DNA from: Deinococcus arboris
GTDB lineage: Bacteria; Deinococcota; Deinococci; Deinococcales; Deinococcaceae
Assembly (NCBI RefSeq): GCF_009755355.1
Contig: NZ_WQLB01000034.1
Location: forward strand, 1 to 48,565
Length of the DNA: 48,565 nt
Reading direction: 5' to 3'
The notes under the pieces are model-generated. The model ran no database searches. It had not been told where the DNA came from and saw nothing but the letters and a program-made list of their open reading frames with translations. A program made the position numbers and the translations under genes. Positions 1 to 8,085 of the stretch are shown here, piece after piece (position 1 is the stretch's first letter; each line of letters begins with the position of its first letter).

Positions 1-81
1 TATTTCCTCGGCGGCTTGGCCCTCGTGGGATTGGGCGTCCTGCTGGGTGGTCCCCAGGTCATTACCCAGGACGATGCGTGA
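1..81 (+). CDS. C-terminal end of membrane protein (continues from right edge)
   Basis: Frame 1 is open from the first base and ends at a TGA at 79-81, giving 26 residues dominated by a hydrophobic stretch (LGGLALVGLGVLLGG) and a short acidic tail. The frame at the right edge (48131 onward) ends on an exact codon boundary at 48565, so joining the two gives one protein of about 171 residues with two adjacent hydrophobic hairpin segments at its C-terminus. The stop overlaps the GTG of the next gene as GTGA. The function is unknown. That this is the tail of the same gene is an inference that depends on the window being circular. Confidence 0.75.
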   Translation, partial: YFLGGLALVGLGVLLGGPQVITQDDA

Positions 82-404
82 ACACGATGCCGCGCGTTCG
101 GGCCGAGGAGCGTCGTGTGCTGGTGCTGCTGCACACGAGCTTCTCGGCCGCGTCCGGTGAGCAGCTGGGCCGCGCCTTCCAACTCGTCAGTCCCAGAGGT
201 GTCACCGTTGCCCGCACCATGGTCCGCAAAGGTCTGCTGACTCTGGCGTCTTCCGCCCCTGTGATGACTTACCGGCTGACCCTGCTGGGCGCACTACTTG
301 TGCGTGGTGGAGCCGCAGAGAAGTCGCCGCATCCCCTTCCCTTCCGCCTGAACACGGTGGAAAGGGACTGCCTCAATCACGGAGACACGCATGTTCGAGC
401 TTGA
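78..404 (+). CDS. small winged-helix-like protein, early operon
   Basis: A 108-residue basic protein. The GTG at 78 overlaps the preceding stop (GTGA), implying coupled translation; an ATG at 87 is an alternative start. The central part (helix, then VARTMVRKGLL, then a strand-rich turn) looks like the recognition helix and wing of a small winged-helix domain, as in phage proteins that test for a repressed or derepressed state. No family is recognised. The 3' end overlaps the next gene by 14 nt. It is probably an early phage gene under the same promoter as 47438. Confidence 0.7.
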   Translation: MNTMPRVRAEERRVLVLLHTSFSAASGEQLGRAFQLVSPRGVTVARTMVRKGLLTLASSAPVMTYRLTLLGALLVRGGAAEKSPHPLPFRLNTVERDCLNHGDTHVRA

Positions 405-1098
405 CCCCGTCCCCACTCAGGAACGCAACAAAGCCCTTGAGCGCACGAAGCTGCTCATGGCCTCCCCTACGCTGCGCGTCGCTGCGCTGGCGACCACCGA
501 CATCAAGGGCGTGCCGGTCGCTGCAGCTGTGCTGGGACTGCGGGGTGAAGTGCTGCTGGACACGCTGATTCACACGGCAGAGCCGATTCAGGCAGGCGCG
601 CAGAGTGTGCACGGTATCCGCCAGGCGCAGCTGGAGGGGGCGCCGACCCTCGCTAATGCCCTTCCCCAACTGGAGATGCTGCTGTCCGGAAACGGGCTTG
701 ACGTCATCTTCTTCACGCCAGAATTCATGTCGCGCTCGCTCGTGCGCGGCTGTGAGCGTGAGGGGCTGGAGATGTTCAGCACGGCCGACTGGATTGACGG
801 TCAGGCGCTACTTACCCCTATCTGCAGCGCCTACAACTGGTCGACCGGTAAGTGGGTGAAGCTGACCTTCGTTCAGGCCATCGGTGACCTGGCCATGCCG
901 GGCGATCTCGCACCGCTGGGCAGTGCCCTGGGCAACGCGCAACGCCTCTGGCACGTTCTACGACACCACAGTGTGGCTGGGACGAGCGCAGCCAGCAACA
1001 TGGAAGCTTCTCCTTGCCCAGTCTGTGGGCTGAACATTCACACCTGCGCGTGCACGTCAAACGGCTTGGACGAGTACTCCTGGGGCGGTGCGCGCTGA
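391..1098 (+). CDS. catalytically dead DnaQ-like (DEDDh exonuclease fold) protein with C-terminal cysteine motif
   Basis: A 235-residue protein. Residues about 30-190 follow the layout of DEDDh 3'-5' exonucleases: a strand, then GEVLLDTLIHTAEPI, then the family-typical VHGIR turn, an amphipathic helix, a second motif region (IFFTPEFMSRSL), and a C-terminal KLTFVQAIGDL ... ALGNAQRLWHVL helix. Every catalytic position I can align is changed. The D-x-E of motif I reads A-T-T, the HNxxFD motif reads TPEFM, and the H...D of motif III is replaced with N in the last position. The C-terminus has CPVC...CAC, which could bind zinc. I infer a non-catalytic nucleic-acid or protein binding role, for example blocking or recruiting a host exonuclease. 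The family assignment is by motif reading only. Confidence 0.5.
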   Translation: MFELDPVPTQERNKALERTKLLMASPTLRVAALATTDIKGVPVAAAVLGLRGEVLLDTLIHTAEPIQAGAQSVHGIRQAQLEGAPTLANALPQLEMLLSGNGLDVIFFTPEFMSRSLVRGCEREGLEMFSTADWIDGQALLTPICSAYNWSTGKWVKLTFVQAIGDLAMPGDLAPLGSALGNAQRLWHVLRHHSVAGTSAASNMEASPCPVCGLNIHTCACTSNGLDEYSWGGAR

Positions 1099-1514
1099 TG
1101 GCTACCTCCATAAACGCTGATGAGCAGCACCAGGTGCTCGACGTAGGTGACATCGCTCGGTATGGGGAGCACGAAGGCGTCATTGCTCGGATCTCTGGTG
1201 AGCGGCACGTGCTGGTGGTCGCAGGATGCGGCCAAATCGGAGGCCTGCGCCGCAGCGACCTGACACGCGTTGGTGGCGACATGCAAATAGGCGACTGGGT
1301 GCTGGTTCAAGGCAACTGTCTGCAATCCAACTGCGTTGACTACAGCGTTCTGGACAATCAGCTCGGGCTGATCGTTGACGATTACCCAGAAATGGAAGGG
1401 GACGCCAGCCAGTCAGGTCCGGACTTCCTGGTGTTTGTGCAGGGCGAAGGGCAGGCGTACAGCTGCCTTACCAGCCAGCTGACTCGCGTCTCTCGTGCAG
1501 AGGCGCTGGCGTGA
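1098..1514 (+). CDS. hypothetical beta-rich protein, early operon
   Basis: A 138-residue protein. I chose the ATG at 1098, which shares one base with the TGA of the preceding gene (TGATG); the frame is open further upstream but inside that gene. The sequence alternates short strands (EGVIARISGERHVLVVAG, QIGDWVLVQGN) and turns, suggesting an SH3-like or OB-like barrel, followed by an acidic region. No family is recognised. The stop overlaps the GTG of the next gene. Confidence 0.65.
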   Translation: MATSINADEQHQVLDVGDIARYGEHEGVIARISGERHVLVVAGCGQIGGLRRSDLTRVGGDMQIGDWVLVQGNCLQSNCVDYSVLDNQLGLIVDDYPEMEGDASQSGPDFLVFVQGEGQAYSCLTSQLTRVSRAEALA

Positions 1515-1834
1515 ACCGCCTTGACCACATGCTCTTGACCTGGTTGCTGCGCCGGATTCCAGCTCAGCTCCGGGTGCTGCACGCGCTGAGCACGGGCACA
1601 ACAACTGCGCTGAGCATTGGCAGCGCTTACAGCATCAACATCGGCACCATCTATGTGCACCTGGCCAGGCTGGAGCACTCCGGGCAGGTCACGTCTTGGT
1701 GGTTGGAGGATGGCGGCCGCGTGTACGCCCTGGTGCCGAATTGGACGGCCACCAGGGACAGCGAGGTTCTCACGCCTGAGATCTCAGCTCGCCTCGACCA
1801 TTTGATCGGGCTGCGCGCCTTGGCCCGCCTGTGA
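1511..1834 (+). CDS. winged-helix (PadR-like) DNA-binding protein
   Basis: A 107-residue protein starting with GTG at 1511, overlapping the previous stop as GTGA. Residues about 20-75 fit a winged helix: a helix (RVLHALSTG), a turn helix (SIGSAYSINIGTIYVHLARLEHSGQV, the usual PadR pattern in which IGTIYVHLARLE is the recognition helix) and a wing (TSWWLEDGGRVYALV). It is likely a regulator or DNA-binding accessory of the early operon. Lack of the C-terminal PadR dimerisation helices makes the exact family uncertain. Confidence 0.6.
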   Translation: MNRLDHMLLTWLLRRIPAQLRVLHALSTGTTTALSIGSAYSINIGTIYVHLARLEHSGQVTSWWLEDGGRVYALVPNWTATRDSEVLTPEISARLDHLIGLRALARL

Positions 1835-1859
1835 GCCGGTCAAGCAACATTGTCGCAAA

Positions 1860-1867
1860 CGCTAACG
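1860..1867 (+). promoter_or_regulatory. CGCTAACG box upstream of parB-like gene
   Basis: An exact CGCTAACG lies 23 nt before the ATG at 1891, directly upstream of a good Shine-Dalgarno (AAGGAG). It is one of seven identical boxes in gene leaders of this window (CGTTAGCG on the other strand). It could be an operator or a partition site; the binding protein is unknown. Confidence 0.5.
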
Positions 1868-1890
1868 CCAGCGTCCTCAAGGAGTCCTCA

Positions 1891-4761
1891 ATGCCCACTG
1901 CTACCCCTGCAAAGCCCAGTCGTAAAAAGCCCTCTCCAGCTGCGGCCACCGCGCCGATGTGGTACGCCGGTGACTGCGTGCTTTGTCGGCCCAACGGCTC
2001 AACCGTCCTGGGCGCGGTCCTCGAAGTGCACGCTCACCTCTGCACTGTGCAGCACCGGGGCGGCACCCTGAACCTTCCGCTTGCCGACATCGTGGGTCCG
2101 GACGATTACCCTGCGATGCTCCCCCTCCAGTTCGGCGACCGAGTACGCCTGAAGCGCACGCCTGGGCGGACATACCAGGTCATGGCCGCCGCCGAACTGG
2201 AAAGCGACGTGCAAGTGATGGATCTCGACAGCGGCGAAGAGAGCACTGTCCCGGCCACAGAGGCGCGGGTGGCGCGGCGTGTGGATCCGCAGCACCTGGT
2301 GGTGGACCTGGGCTTCGCACCGGTGCCCGAACAGTTGGTCACGCTCAAGGCGAAGCGCAAACAGGCACCGGTCGACGATGATCTCCCCTTCCCCGTGGAC
2401 GAGGCCACGATTGACGCGGCCTTGAAGCGGACCGCCCCTGAACAACCAGTGGTGCCTTCGGCCGGCTGGCTGTTTCCCAACGGTTCACACCTGGCGCACT
2501 GGGGAGACGGTGCGGCCGTCCTGTGTGGCCGAATGATGCCTGCCGAACCCACACCGATCAGCAGCACGGATCCGCTGGCCTATGAAGGACGGCAGTGCTC
2601 AAAGTGCGTCAAGTCCCTCAAGCGCGCCGCGCTGGACGCGCTGGCCAGCCTGATTGCCAACACATACCGCGTGCAAGCCGTGTTTCCGGATGGCGTGTTG
2701 GCCGAAGGCACCGTTCGCAGCGGGAAGCCGCACGGTCGCAGTGACCAACTCGCGTTCAACGTCACGCGCGACGTCGACGGCAAGTTCTTTGACCTCTCGC
2801 CAGATCTGGTGGCGGCCGCTCCTCGCCTCACCATTGGTGACCGGGTCTGGCTACCCGGCAGTCCAGCCGATGGCCCGGCTGTCATCACTGCCTTCTGTGA
2901 AGAGCGGCCCTTGCAAGCGAAGCTCACCTACGACAGCGGGCAGCCAGGCGGCGCGCACGTCGCTAATCTGCTGCGGTTCCAGGAAGCGCCGTCTGAAAAC
3001 GTTGTGGACGCTGCTGCCGTTGAGGCGTCGCCGGCGCCGTCCCCCAGTCCGGAGCGGTTCGAAATCCCGCATGTGCCGCCCCTTCAGAGCGGTCTGCGCG
3101 AGATTCCGTGGAACCAACTCGTCAACTCGGAACTGAATCCCCGGAAGCATTTCGATCAGGCCGCGCTGGAGCAGTTGGCTGTCAGCATTGCCCGCAGTGG
3201 CGTGAAGCAGAACCTTCAGGCGCGGCCGCATCCGACCCGCCCGGGTCTATTCGAAATTGTTGCCGGTGAGCGCCGGTGGCGCGCGATCGGTCTGCTGGTG
3301 CGCGGTCTGGAAATCGGCGAAGGTGACGACCGCGAGACCCTGAGCGTACTGCCGCAGTACCTGGTCCCCGTCCGGATTGAGGAGCTGACGGACGCGCAGC
3401 TGGTGCAGGCCGCCATGGCCGAGAACATGAACCGTAACGACATGCTGCCCCTCGAGACTGCCTACGGGTACCGGCGGATGCACGAGGACGGCATGGCAAT
3501 CAATGAGATTGCGCGGGTTCACCACCGTAAGCCGAAGGTGGTCACACGCTTGGTTCAAATCAGCCGCAGTCTGATCGACATCCTGCACGAGCCCTTCAAC
3601 ACCGGCAAGCTCAGCGAGCAACAGGCTGAACTGCTGGCCCTCGCGCCACCGGCCGCGCAGGAAGCCGTCTGGCAGGGAACATTACGCCACGGCGCGTCTC
3701 TGACGGTTGATCAGCTGCGCATACGGATCATGCAGCACGTCATGCCCACGAGCGCCGCGCAGTTTCCACGCTCTTGGTATACCGGCGAGATTCAGGCGGC
3801 TGATCTGTTTGGCGACATGCCCGAGGTGTTTAGCGACTTTGGTCAGGCCATGGCATGCCAGGAGCGGCACGCGGTTGCCTTGGCTGAGAAGGACGTGGCC
3901 CGCGGCGCAGCGTTTGCCGACGTCGAAGTGCGGGCAGAAGCGACCCTTTGGAAGTATCAAGAGGGAAGCGGCACCGGCACCTTCTACTGGATCAATGCGC
4001 TAAGCGGTGAATTGAAGCGCTACGAGCGGCTGGGACTGCCCAACCACACCCAGTACTCAGCCCCGAAGCACCGCTTCCTCGCGCCGATCCCTGTGCCAGT
4101 GCACGAGACACCGAAGAGCGCCAGTCCGCAGGCAGGCACGCCCAACATCAACAGCGCTTCTACGCTCTCGAGCAGCTCTACGGCGGCGGCTGCACCAAGT
4201 GCCCCTGGGCTTGCCCAGCCCCGGTACCCGCAGGTGACCTGCAAAAGTCGCGCTCGTCAGGCTCTGCTTGACGCCAGTCTGCGCCGCGCCGCCTACGTGT
4301 ACACCGCGCTGATTAAGGAGTGGAGCCTAGACAATGTCACCCTGGTGCAAGACGTCGTTGAGCTCTTGGACGGTCTTGTGAGATGCGATGCAGGCGAACT
4401 GAAATTCGTGGCCGTTGAGGACGGTGGCGACACACCTGAATTGGCTGCCATGCTGCCGCCCCTGATGGCGCTGCCCGAGGATTTACTTGGCCGCCTGCAC
4501 GACCAGTATGTCGCCAATACGATCGTTGACTCCCTAGATTCCGAGGCACTCACCAGCATTTCGCAGGCCAATCCAGCGACGGCGTTCCAGCTGACTAAGG
4601 AGTTTTTGGAGGCCTGCAACCACGAGGCCCTCTGCGAACTGTGGGACGACGCTGGTATGGGTGATCGCAGCAACACGTCCGACGGGTACTTGCGGTCAGT
4701 ACTTCTTGAGGAAGCATCTCGGCTTCTCCTGACCGGCTTCCTGCCTCAGCCCCTACGCTGA
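1891..4761 (+). CDS. parB: very large ParB/Srx-domain protein
   Basis: A 956-residue protein. I prefer the ATG at 1891, preceded by AAGGAG 6 nt upstream, over an in-frame GTG at 1831 that has no such site. ParB-family hallmarks sit in the middle, not at the N-terminus: the segment from about residue 404 (EIPWNQL...NPRKHF), GERRWRA at 459-465, AENMNRNDMLPLE near 507, and a helix-turn-helix near 537-561. The first 400 residues hold several short beta-rich, SH3-like stretches and a cysteine pair (QCSKCVK). After the ParB core come a Ser/Ala/Pro linker and an uncharacterised C-terminal domain. Usual ParB proteins are about 300 residues. It may be a partition, nucleoid-occlusion-like or transcription-activating protein. 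A separate ParA with its own small partner lies at 6670-7577. Confidence 0.7.
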   Translation: MPTATPAKPSRKKPSPAAATAPMWYAGDCVLCRPNGSTVLGAVLEVHAHLCTVQHRGGTLNLPLADIVGPDDYPAMLPLQFGDRVRLKRTPGRTYQVMAAAELESDVQVMDLDSGEESTVPATEARVARRVDPQHLVVDLGFAPVPEQLVTLKAKRKQAPVDDDLPFPVDEATIDAALKRTAPEQPVVPSAGWLFPNGSHLAHWGDGAAVLCGRMMPAEPTPISSTDPLAYEGRQCSKCVKSLKRAALDALASLIANTYRVQAVFPDGVLAEGTVRSGKPHGRSDQLAFNVTRDVDGKFFDLSPDLVAAAPRLTIGDRVWLPGSPADGPAVITAFCEERPLQAKLTYDSGQPGGAHVANLLRFQEAPSENVVDAAAVEASPAPSPSPERFEIPHVPPLQSGLREIPWNQLVNSELNPRKHFDQAALEQLAVSIARSGVKQNLQARPHPTRPGLFEIVAGERRWRAIGLLVRGLEIGEGDDRETLSVLPQYLVPVRIEELTDAQLVQAAMAENMNRNDMLPLETAYGYRRMHEDGMAINEIARVHHRKPKVVTRLVQISRSLIDILHEPFNTGKLSEQQAELLALAPPAAQEAVWQGTLRHGASLTVDQLRIRIMQHVMPTSAAQFPRSWYTGEIQAADLFGDMPEVFSDFGQAMACQERHAVALAEKDVARGAAFADVEVRAEATLWKYQEGSGTGTFYWINALSGELKRYERLGLPNHTQYSAPKHRFLAPIPVPVHETPKSASPQAGTPNINSASTLSSSSTAAAAPSAPGLAQPRYPQVTCKSRARQALLDASLRRAAYVYTALIKEWSLDNVTLVQDVVELLDGLVRCDAGELKFVAVEDGGDTPELAAMLPPLMALPEDLLGRLHDQYVANTIVDSLDSEALTSISQANPATAFQLTKEFLEACNHEALCELWDDAGMGDRSNTSDGYLRSVLLEEASRLLLTGFLPQPLR

Positions 4762-4804
4762 ATCTTCTTTAGTGGTCTAGAAAAATAGACCACTAAAGAA
4801 GATT
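4761..4804. terminator. bidirectional hairpin terminator
   Basis: A perfect 18-bp inverted repeat, AATCTTCTTTAGTGGTCT (4761-4778) and its complement (4787-4804), with an 8-nt loop. It sits between the convergent 3' ends of the parB-like gene and the OLD-family gene. The stem base is AT-rich and there is no long separate U tract, so termination strength is uncertain. Confidence 0.75.
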
Positions 4805-4820
4805 GGTCGGTGCAAAAGAT

Positions 4821-6533
4821 TCATTTCGTAGGAAGCGAATTCCAACGCCTAATAGAAGCAATGAGAGATTGCATACGACTACTTAGGTCATAAGGAGCAT
4901 GATCAAGCGTGATATGATCAACAATTCTTCTAGAGTATTTGACCTTATCACTTTCGTAATGTCTTTCTCTTAATCCTGCATTACTAGTGGCCTCAGCTAG
5001 TTTCTCGTCTATCTTTTCAAACTGACCCAGTTGATAATCTAGAACTTTGCTGCCCTGAAAAGTTTTATTGATTGCATCGTTATGAACATAATTTTCAATT
5101 TCTCGTCCCGCCGTAATCCAGCATGTGATTCCGGAGATTTCTGCCTGTTCGAGAATACGTGTTTTAAAATTTAATATGACGGAATCAAATTTATCTTTAT
5201 CACTATCGATTATAATAATACTATTGCGATTTATTCGTAACAGGTTAATCAACCCTTCTAACTCGCCATCATCCGCGCTGATCTGATAGTGGGAGAGCAG
5301 ACGACCACCATAATACATAAAGTGATAATGAATCCCCTCTATAATTTCTGCATCTCTCAAAGAAATCCACTTGTTGAGATAAACTCGGTCACTCGGGCCT
5401 TCAACCCATATAATGCCTGTTGATTGCAGAAGGTCGCTAGCACTGACACCTATATCGTTAATTGCATCAAGTACAGCTTGCGAACCTACGATAGGACGTC
5501 CTTTGCTTCCATCGCCCTCATTAATTAAAGAGGTGAGAGATATAAGTTCTTGCAGAGGGCTATTACCTGTAAACGGCATATTTATGATAGATGGTGAATG
5601 AGTAGTAATAATATAATTATTGTTGGTCTCTTTAATTAGAAAATCAATGAAAGACTTCTGAAGATTTGAATGCAAATGTATTTCAGGCTCTTCAATGCCG
5701 TATAGATTCCCTTCGCTGCTCAAAACGGCAGTGAGCAAGATTATTAATTGATGGACTCCCGTACCATAATAATCTATAGGCAAACGTATGCCTTTATTTT
5801 CGACAATAATGGTGGGGTTTTCTGTAGAAACCTCAATATGCGCATCATCAGATAAGCTAAGTAAACGCTTAAAAAAGCTCTCAATTTTCCTAAATTTGAG
5901 TATATCATCATCCTTGCCTATGACAGGATTCTTAAGTCGGGCAAGAGTTAAAACAAGGTTCTCACCATTGATTTTGTATTCTCCTGCAGTATCTCGTATT
6001 TGCCGAAATTCGGGAATGACAATAATTCTTGAAAGATCTTGAGAACGTATTAAGAGATATTCACGCGCGCGCTCCATCATATCGCGAATCATCTGATCTG
6101 GGTACAACATTCCACTTGTGAAGCCGTGATTGACTTTCCACCAAGATTCAATAAAATCCTTATCCCTTTTCGGATCTAAAGTTGTTTGCTCCCATTTAAT
6201 GTCTCCGTTTTCGTGAACGGTTATATCAAAAGTCATCGTATCAAAATATTGCTTAAAATATTTGTATGTATCTATTTCTGGTGGCGAAAAATCAACAACT
6301 ATCCGGAATGGATGCTTGCTATCTCTCCTATACCGGTCAAGAGGATCGATCTCATACCGGTGTCCCGCAAGACGCTTTAGAACATCGATGGCTGTAGACC
6401 ACCCGCGTATTACATTGGATTTCCCGCTATTGTTTCTTCCAATAATAATGTTAGCTTTTTTCAATTTCCCCAAATCGACTCCTTCAGGGCCAATACTTCT
6501 GAAATTGTAAATCTTTAGTTGATTGGGCAGCAT
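4821..6533 (-). CDS. OLD-family ATP-dependent endonuclease (AAA ATPase + TOPRIM)
   Basis: A 570-residue protein with an ABC/AAA15-type ATPase: Walker A GRNNSGKS at 32-39, signature-like GTGVHQL near 257, Walker B LYGIEEPEIHLH near 278-288 and switch TTHSPSIIN near 310. A C-terminal TOPRIM nuclease follows, with VEGPSD (Glu378) and IIDSDKDK (Asp443, Asp445). Length and order fit a stand-alone overcoming-lysogenization-defect (OLD) nuclease such as phage P2 Old. The Gabija subunit GajA has the same layout, but no UvrD-like GajB gene is adjacent. The gene is strikingly AT-rich compared with its neighbours and points against them, so it was probably acquired as anti-phage cargo. A -10-like TAAACT lies 6 nt before the ATG. 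Confidence 0.88.
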   Translation of the reverse strand: MLPNQLKIYNFRSIGPEGVDLGKLKKANIIIGRNNSGKSNVIRGWSTAIDVLKRLAGHRYEIDPLDRYRRDSKHPFRIVVDFSPPEIDTYKYFKQYFDTMTFDITVHENGDIKWEQTTLDPKRDKDFIESWWKVNHGFTSGMLYPDQMIRDMMERAREYLLIRSQDLSRIIVIPEFRQIRDTAGEYKINGENLVLTLARLKNPVIGKDDDILKFRKIESFFKRLLSLSDDAHIEVSTENPTIIVENKGIRLPIDYYGTGVHQLIILLTAVLSSEGNLYGIEEPEIHLHSNLQKSFIDFLIKETNNNYIITTHSPSIINMPFTGNSPLQELISLTSLINEGDGSKGRPIVGSQAVLDAINDIGVSASDLLQSTGIIWVEGPSDRVYLNKWISLRDAEIIEGIHYHFMYYGGRLLSHYQISADDGELEGLINLLRINRNSIIIIDSDKDKFDSVILNFKTRILEQAEISGITCWITAGREIENYVHNDAINKTFQGSKVLDYQLGQFEKIDEKLAEATSNAGLRERHYESDKVKYSRRIVDHITLDHAPYDLSSRMQSLIASIRRWNSLPTK

Positions 6534-6539
6534 GCTAAC

Positions 6540-6545
6540 AGTTTA
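6540..6545 (-). promoter_or_regulatory. -10 element of OLD-family gene, apparently leaderless
   Basis: TAAACT on the minus strand is followed by 6 nt and then the ATG at 6533. The spacing implies that transcription starts at or next to the start codon, a common arrangement in Deinococcus. No Shine-Dalgarno is present. Confidence 0.4.
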
Positions 6546-6574
6546 GACTAAATAGATTTCACATATACTTCTGT

Positions 6575-6644
6575 CTAGGATATAGGAATTTAGTTTTCCG
6601 GAAATCCGGAAAACTTTCCGGAAATCCGAATACTTGTATCCTAG
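6575..6644. promoter_or_regulatory. repeat-rich par operator / candidate centromere
   Basis: This 70-bp block precedes parA. It has an outer inverted repeat CTAGGATA (6575-6582) and TATCCTAG (6637-6644), an inner perfect inverted repeat AGTTTTCCGG (6592-6601) and CCGGAAAACT (6606-6615), and a 14-bp direct repeat TTTCCGGAAATCCG at 6595-6608 and 6615-6628. The two direct copies are spaced 20 bp apart, two helical turns, as expected for cooperative binding on one DNA face. The right outer arm overlaps the parA promoter. In small ParA systems such arrays serve as both operator and centromere; that role is inferred here. Confidence 0.6.
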
Positions 6645-6663
6645 TAAGATCAAGCTCTAATCT
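6634..6663 (+). promoter_or_regulatory. parA promoter, leaderless
   Basis: TTGTAT (6634-6639), an 18-nt spacer and TAATCT (6658-6663), then 6 nt to the ATG at 6670. There is no Shine-Dalgarno. The -35 overlaps an arm of the inverted repeat, consistent with autorepression. Confidence 0.5.
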
Positions 6664-6669
6664 GTCCGT

Positions 6670-7269
6670 ATGAAGGTCTATGGAGTTACAAACGTGAAAG
6701 GTGGGGCGGGGAAGACGCACACCACCGTGCATCTGGCGCACCAGGCTGCCCAGGAAGGGATGCGCGTGGCCGTGCTGGACCTAGACCCGACCCGGCAGAG
6801 TGTCAACTGGATTGAGCTGGCAGGGTTGGGCATCCCAGCCCTCCACATTGACATCAAGCAGGCAGACCTTGAGGCATATATCGGTCAGCTCCGGAGCGAG
6901 GGAGACTTCGACGCCGTGTTCATTGACACTCCTGCGAATGACCGCGACGCAGCTCTGGAGACACTGATGGTCAGCGACGTGGCCGTCATTCCTGTTGGCG
7001 TTGGAACGAGCGACACCGGCATGCTCGGCACCACCGAGCGGCAGGTGAAGCGCGCCATGCAACTGCGCCCAGATCTGCGGCCATTCATTCTGATCAACCG
7101 GGCCAAATTTGCGCCAGCTCGGGAGCGTGAGACAGTGGAGGAGTGCCTCAAGACAGGCTTCCCAGTGCTGGGGGCGCGGGTGCCTTTGCGTGGGGATTAC
7201 CAGGCGGCCGCCGGCAAGATGCCGCAGGGTCAGCACTACGCTGAAGTGTGGCGCGAGGTCAACGCATGA
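6670..7269 (+). CDS. parA: ParA-type partition ATPase (small, type Ib-like)
   Basis: A 199-residue protein of the ParA/MinD superfamily. It has a deviant Walker A KGGAGKT (10-16) with the signature lysine, the A' motif VLDLDPTRQS (35-44) and a Walker B-type VFIDTPAN (83-90). It lacks the N-terminal DNA-binding extension of P1-type ParA, so it belongs with the short ParF-like group, in which the small partner protein represses the operon. It overlaps the partner gene by ATGA at 7266-7269. Its job is segregation of the circular element at cell division. Confidence 0.92.
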   Translation: MKVYGVTNVKGGAGKTHTTVHLAHQAAQEGMRVAVLDLDPTRQSVNWIELAGLGIPALHIDIKQADLEAYIGQLRSEGDFDAVFIDTPANDRDAALETLMVSDVAVIPVGVGTSDTGMLGTTERQVKRAMQLRPDLRPFILINRAKFAPARERETVEECLKTGFPVLGARVPLRGDYQAAAGKMPQGQHYAEVWREVNA

Positions 7270-7577
7270 CCCTCCCTCCACCCCCAGGGAAGAAGAAGGA
7301 CAACAACGCACCAACCATGCTCGACAAGAACCGCGAAGTGGAGGAAGCCCAGGCCCGTGCGGAAGAGCTCAGCCTGCCGCCTGAGGACAGTGTGCCGACC
7401 GGCAAGTTCACAGTGAGTCCCATTCGACTTAATGTTCTGGATGGCTTCGAGGATGTGTATGGGAAGCTCAAGAGGCAGCGGCGCACCCTGAAGCGGTATC
7501 AGGTTGCAGAGGCTCTACTGGCTGCTCTTGCGGAAGAGCCAGAGGTGCTGGCCGCAGTCGTTCGGCGACTGAAATAG
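7266..7577 (+). CDS. small partner protein of ParA (ParB/ParG-like)
   Basis: A 103-residue protein. The start is the ATG at 7266 overlapping the parA stop (ATGA); the frame extends 6 codons upstream, but coupling favours this start. The N-terminus is proline/lysine-rich and flexible, and the C-terminal half (SPIRLNVLDGFEDVYGKL, RTLKRYQVAEALLAAL) resembles a ribbon-helix-helix-like dimer domain. Position, size and charge fit the centromere-binding partner of a small ParA. It probably binds the repeat block at 6575-6644. Confidence 0.7.
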   Translation: MTLPPPPGKKKDNNAPTMLDKNREVEEAQARAEELSLPPEDSVPTGKFTVSPIRLNVLDGFEDVYGKLKRQRRTLKRYQVAEALLAALAEEPEVLAAVVRRLK

Positions 7578-7601
7578 CGGGGCACCAAGAAGGTCAGACC
7601 G

Positions 7602-7949
7602 TCAATCCATCTGCGTGATCTTGGTCACTGGAAGGGCCCAGCCTCCGAGCACTTTGGCGATCAGCAGTGGGGGATTTTGGTCGGGAGGACAGGGGTAGCC
7701 CTGGCCAATTTCCATGCGGCCGCAGAGGTCATACAGAAGGGTGCGCGCCTCGTCTGCGCCGTCCGCTTCAATGGCTTCCCGAGTCACTGATCCTGCACCG
7801 CCCCGGTGGGTGAACTCGGTGCGGGCCACGAAGATCAGGCGATCCGATTGACCAGGCTTTTGATGCAGCACGGCGCGGAGCTTGATCTCGCTTAGTGGAC
7901 GTTCGGCGATCAGCTGGTCGCCTAGGCGCTGCAGGTCAATAGGAGTCAT
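7602..7949 (-). CDS. hypothetical protein
   Basis: A 115-residue protein if the ATG at 7949 is used; the frame can also begin with TTG at 7982. It is mixed alpha/beta with a C-terminal region rich in prolines and hydrophobic strands (PPLLIAKVLGGWALPVTKI). No family is recognised and there is no signal or membrane segment. It is convergent with the parA operon and shares a short gap with its 3' end. Confidence 0.5.
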   Translation of the reverse strand: MTPIDLQRLGDQLIAERPLSEIKLRAVLHQKPGQSDRLIFVARTEFTHRGGAGSVTREAIEADGADEARTLLYDLCGRMEIGQGYPCPPDQNPPLLIAKVLGGWALPVTKITQMD

Positions 7950-8085
7950 GAACAGACTAGAACGCCTGAGATACGCTTGCAACAGAAAGAGACTTCTAAG
8001 TTAGAGGAATCGGTCTCACAAAAGGCCGATTTAGGGTGAGTGCAAGATTAACTCTAATGGTGGTTGGTGCTAAAACAAGGCCACC

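Noticed and set aside
4821..6533. Complete Gabija system
   Set aside because: The GajA-like layout fits, but there is no UvrD-like helicase (GajB) gene next to it.
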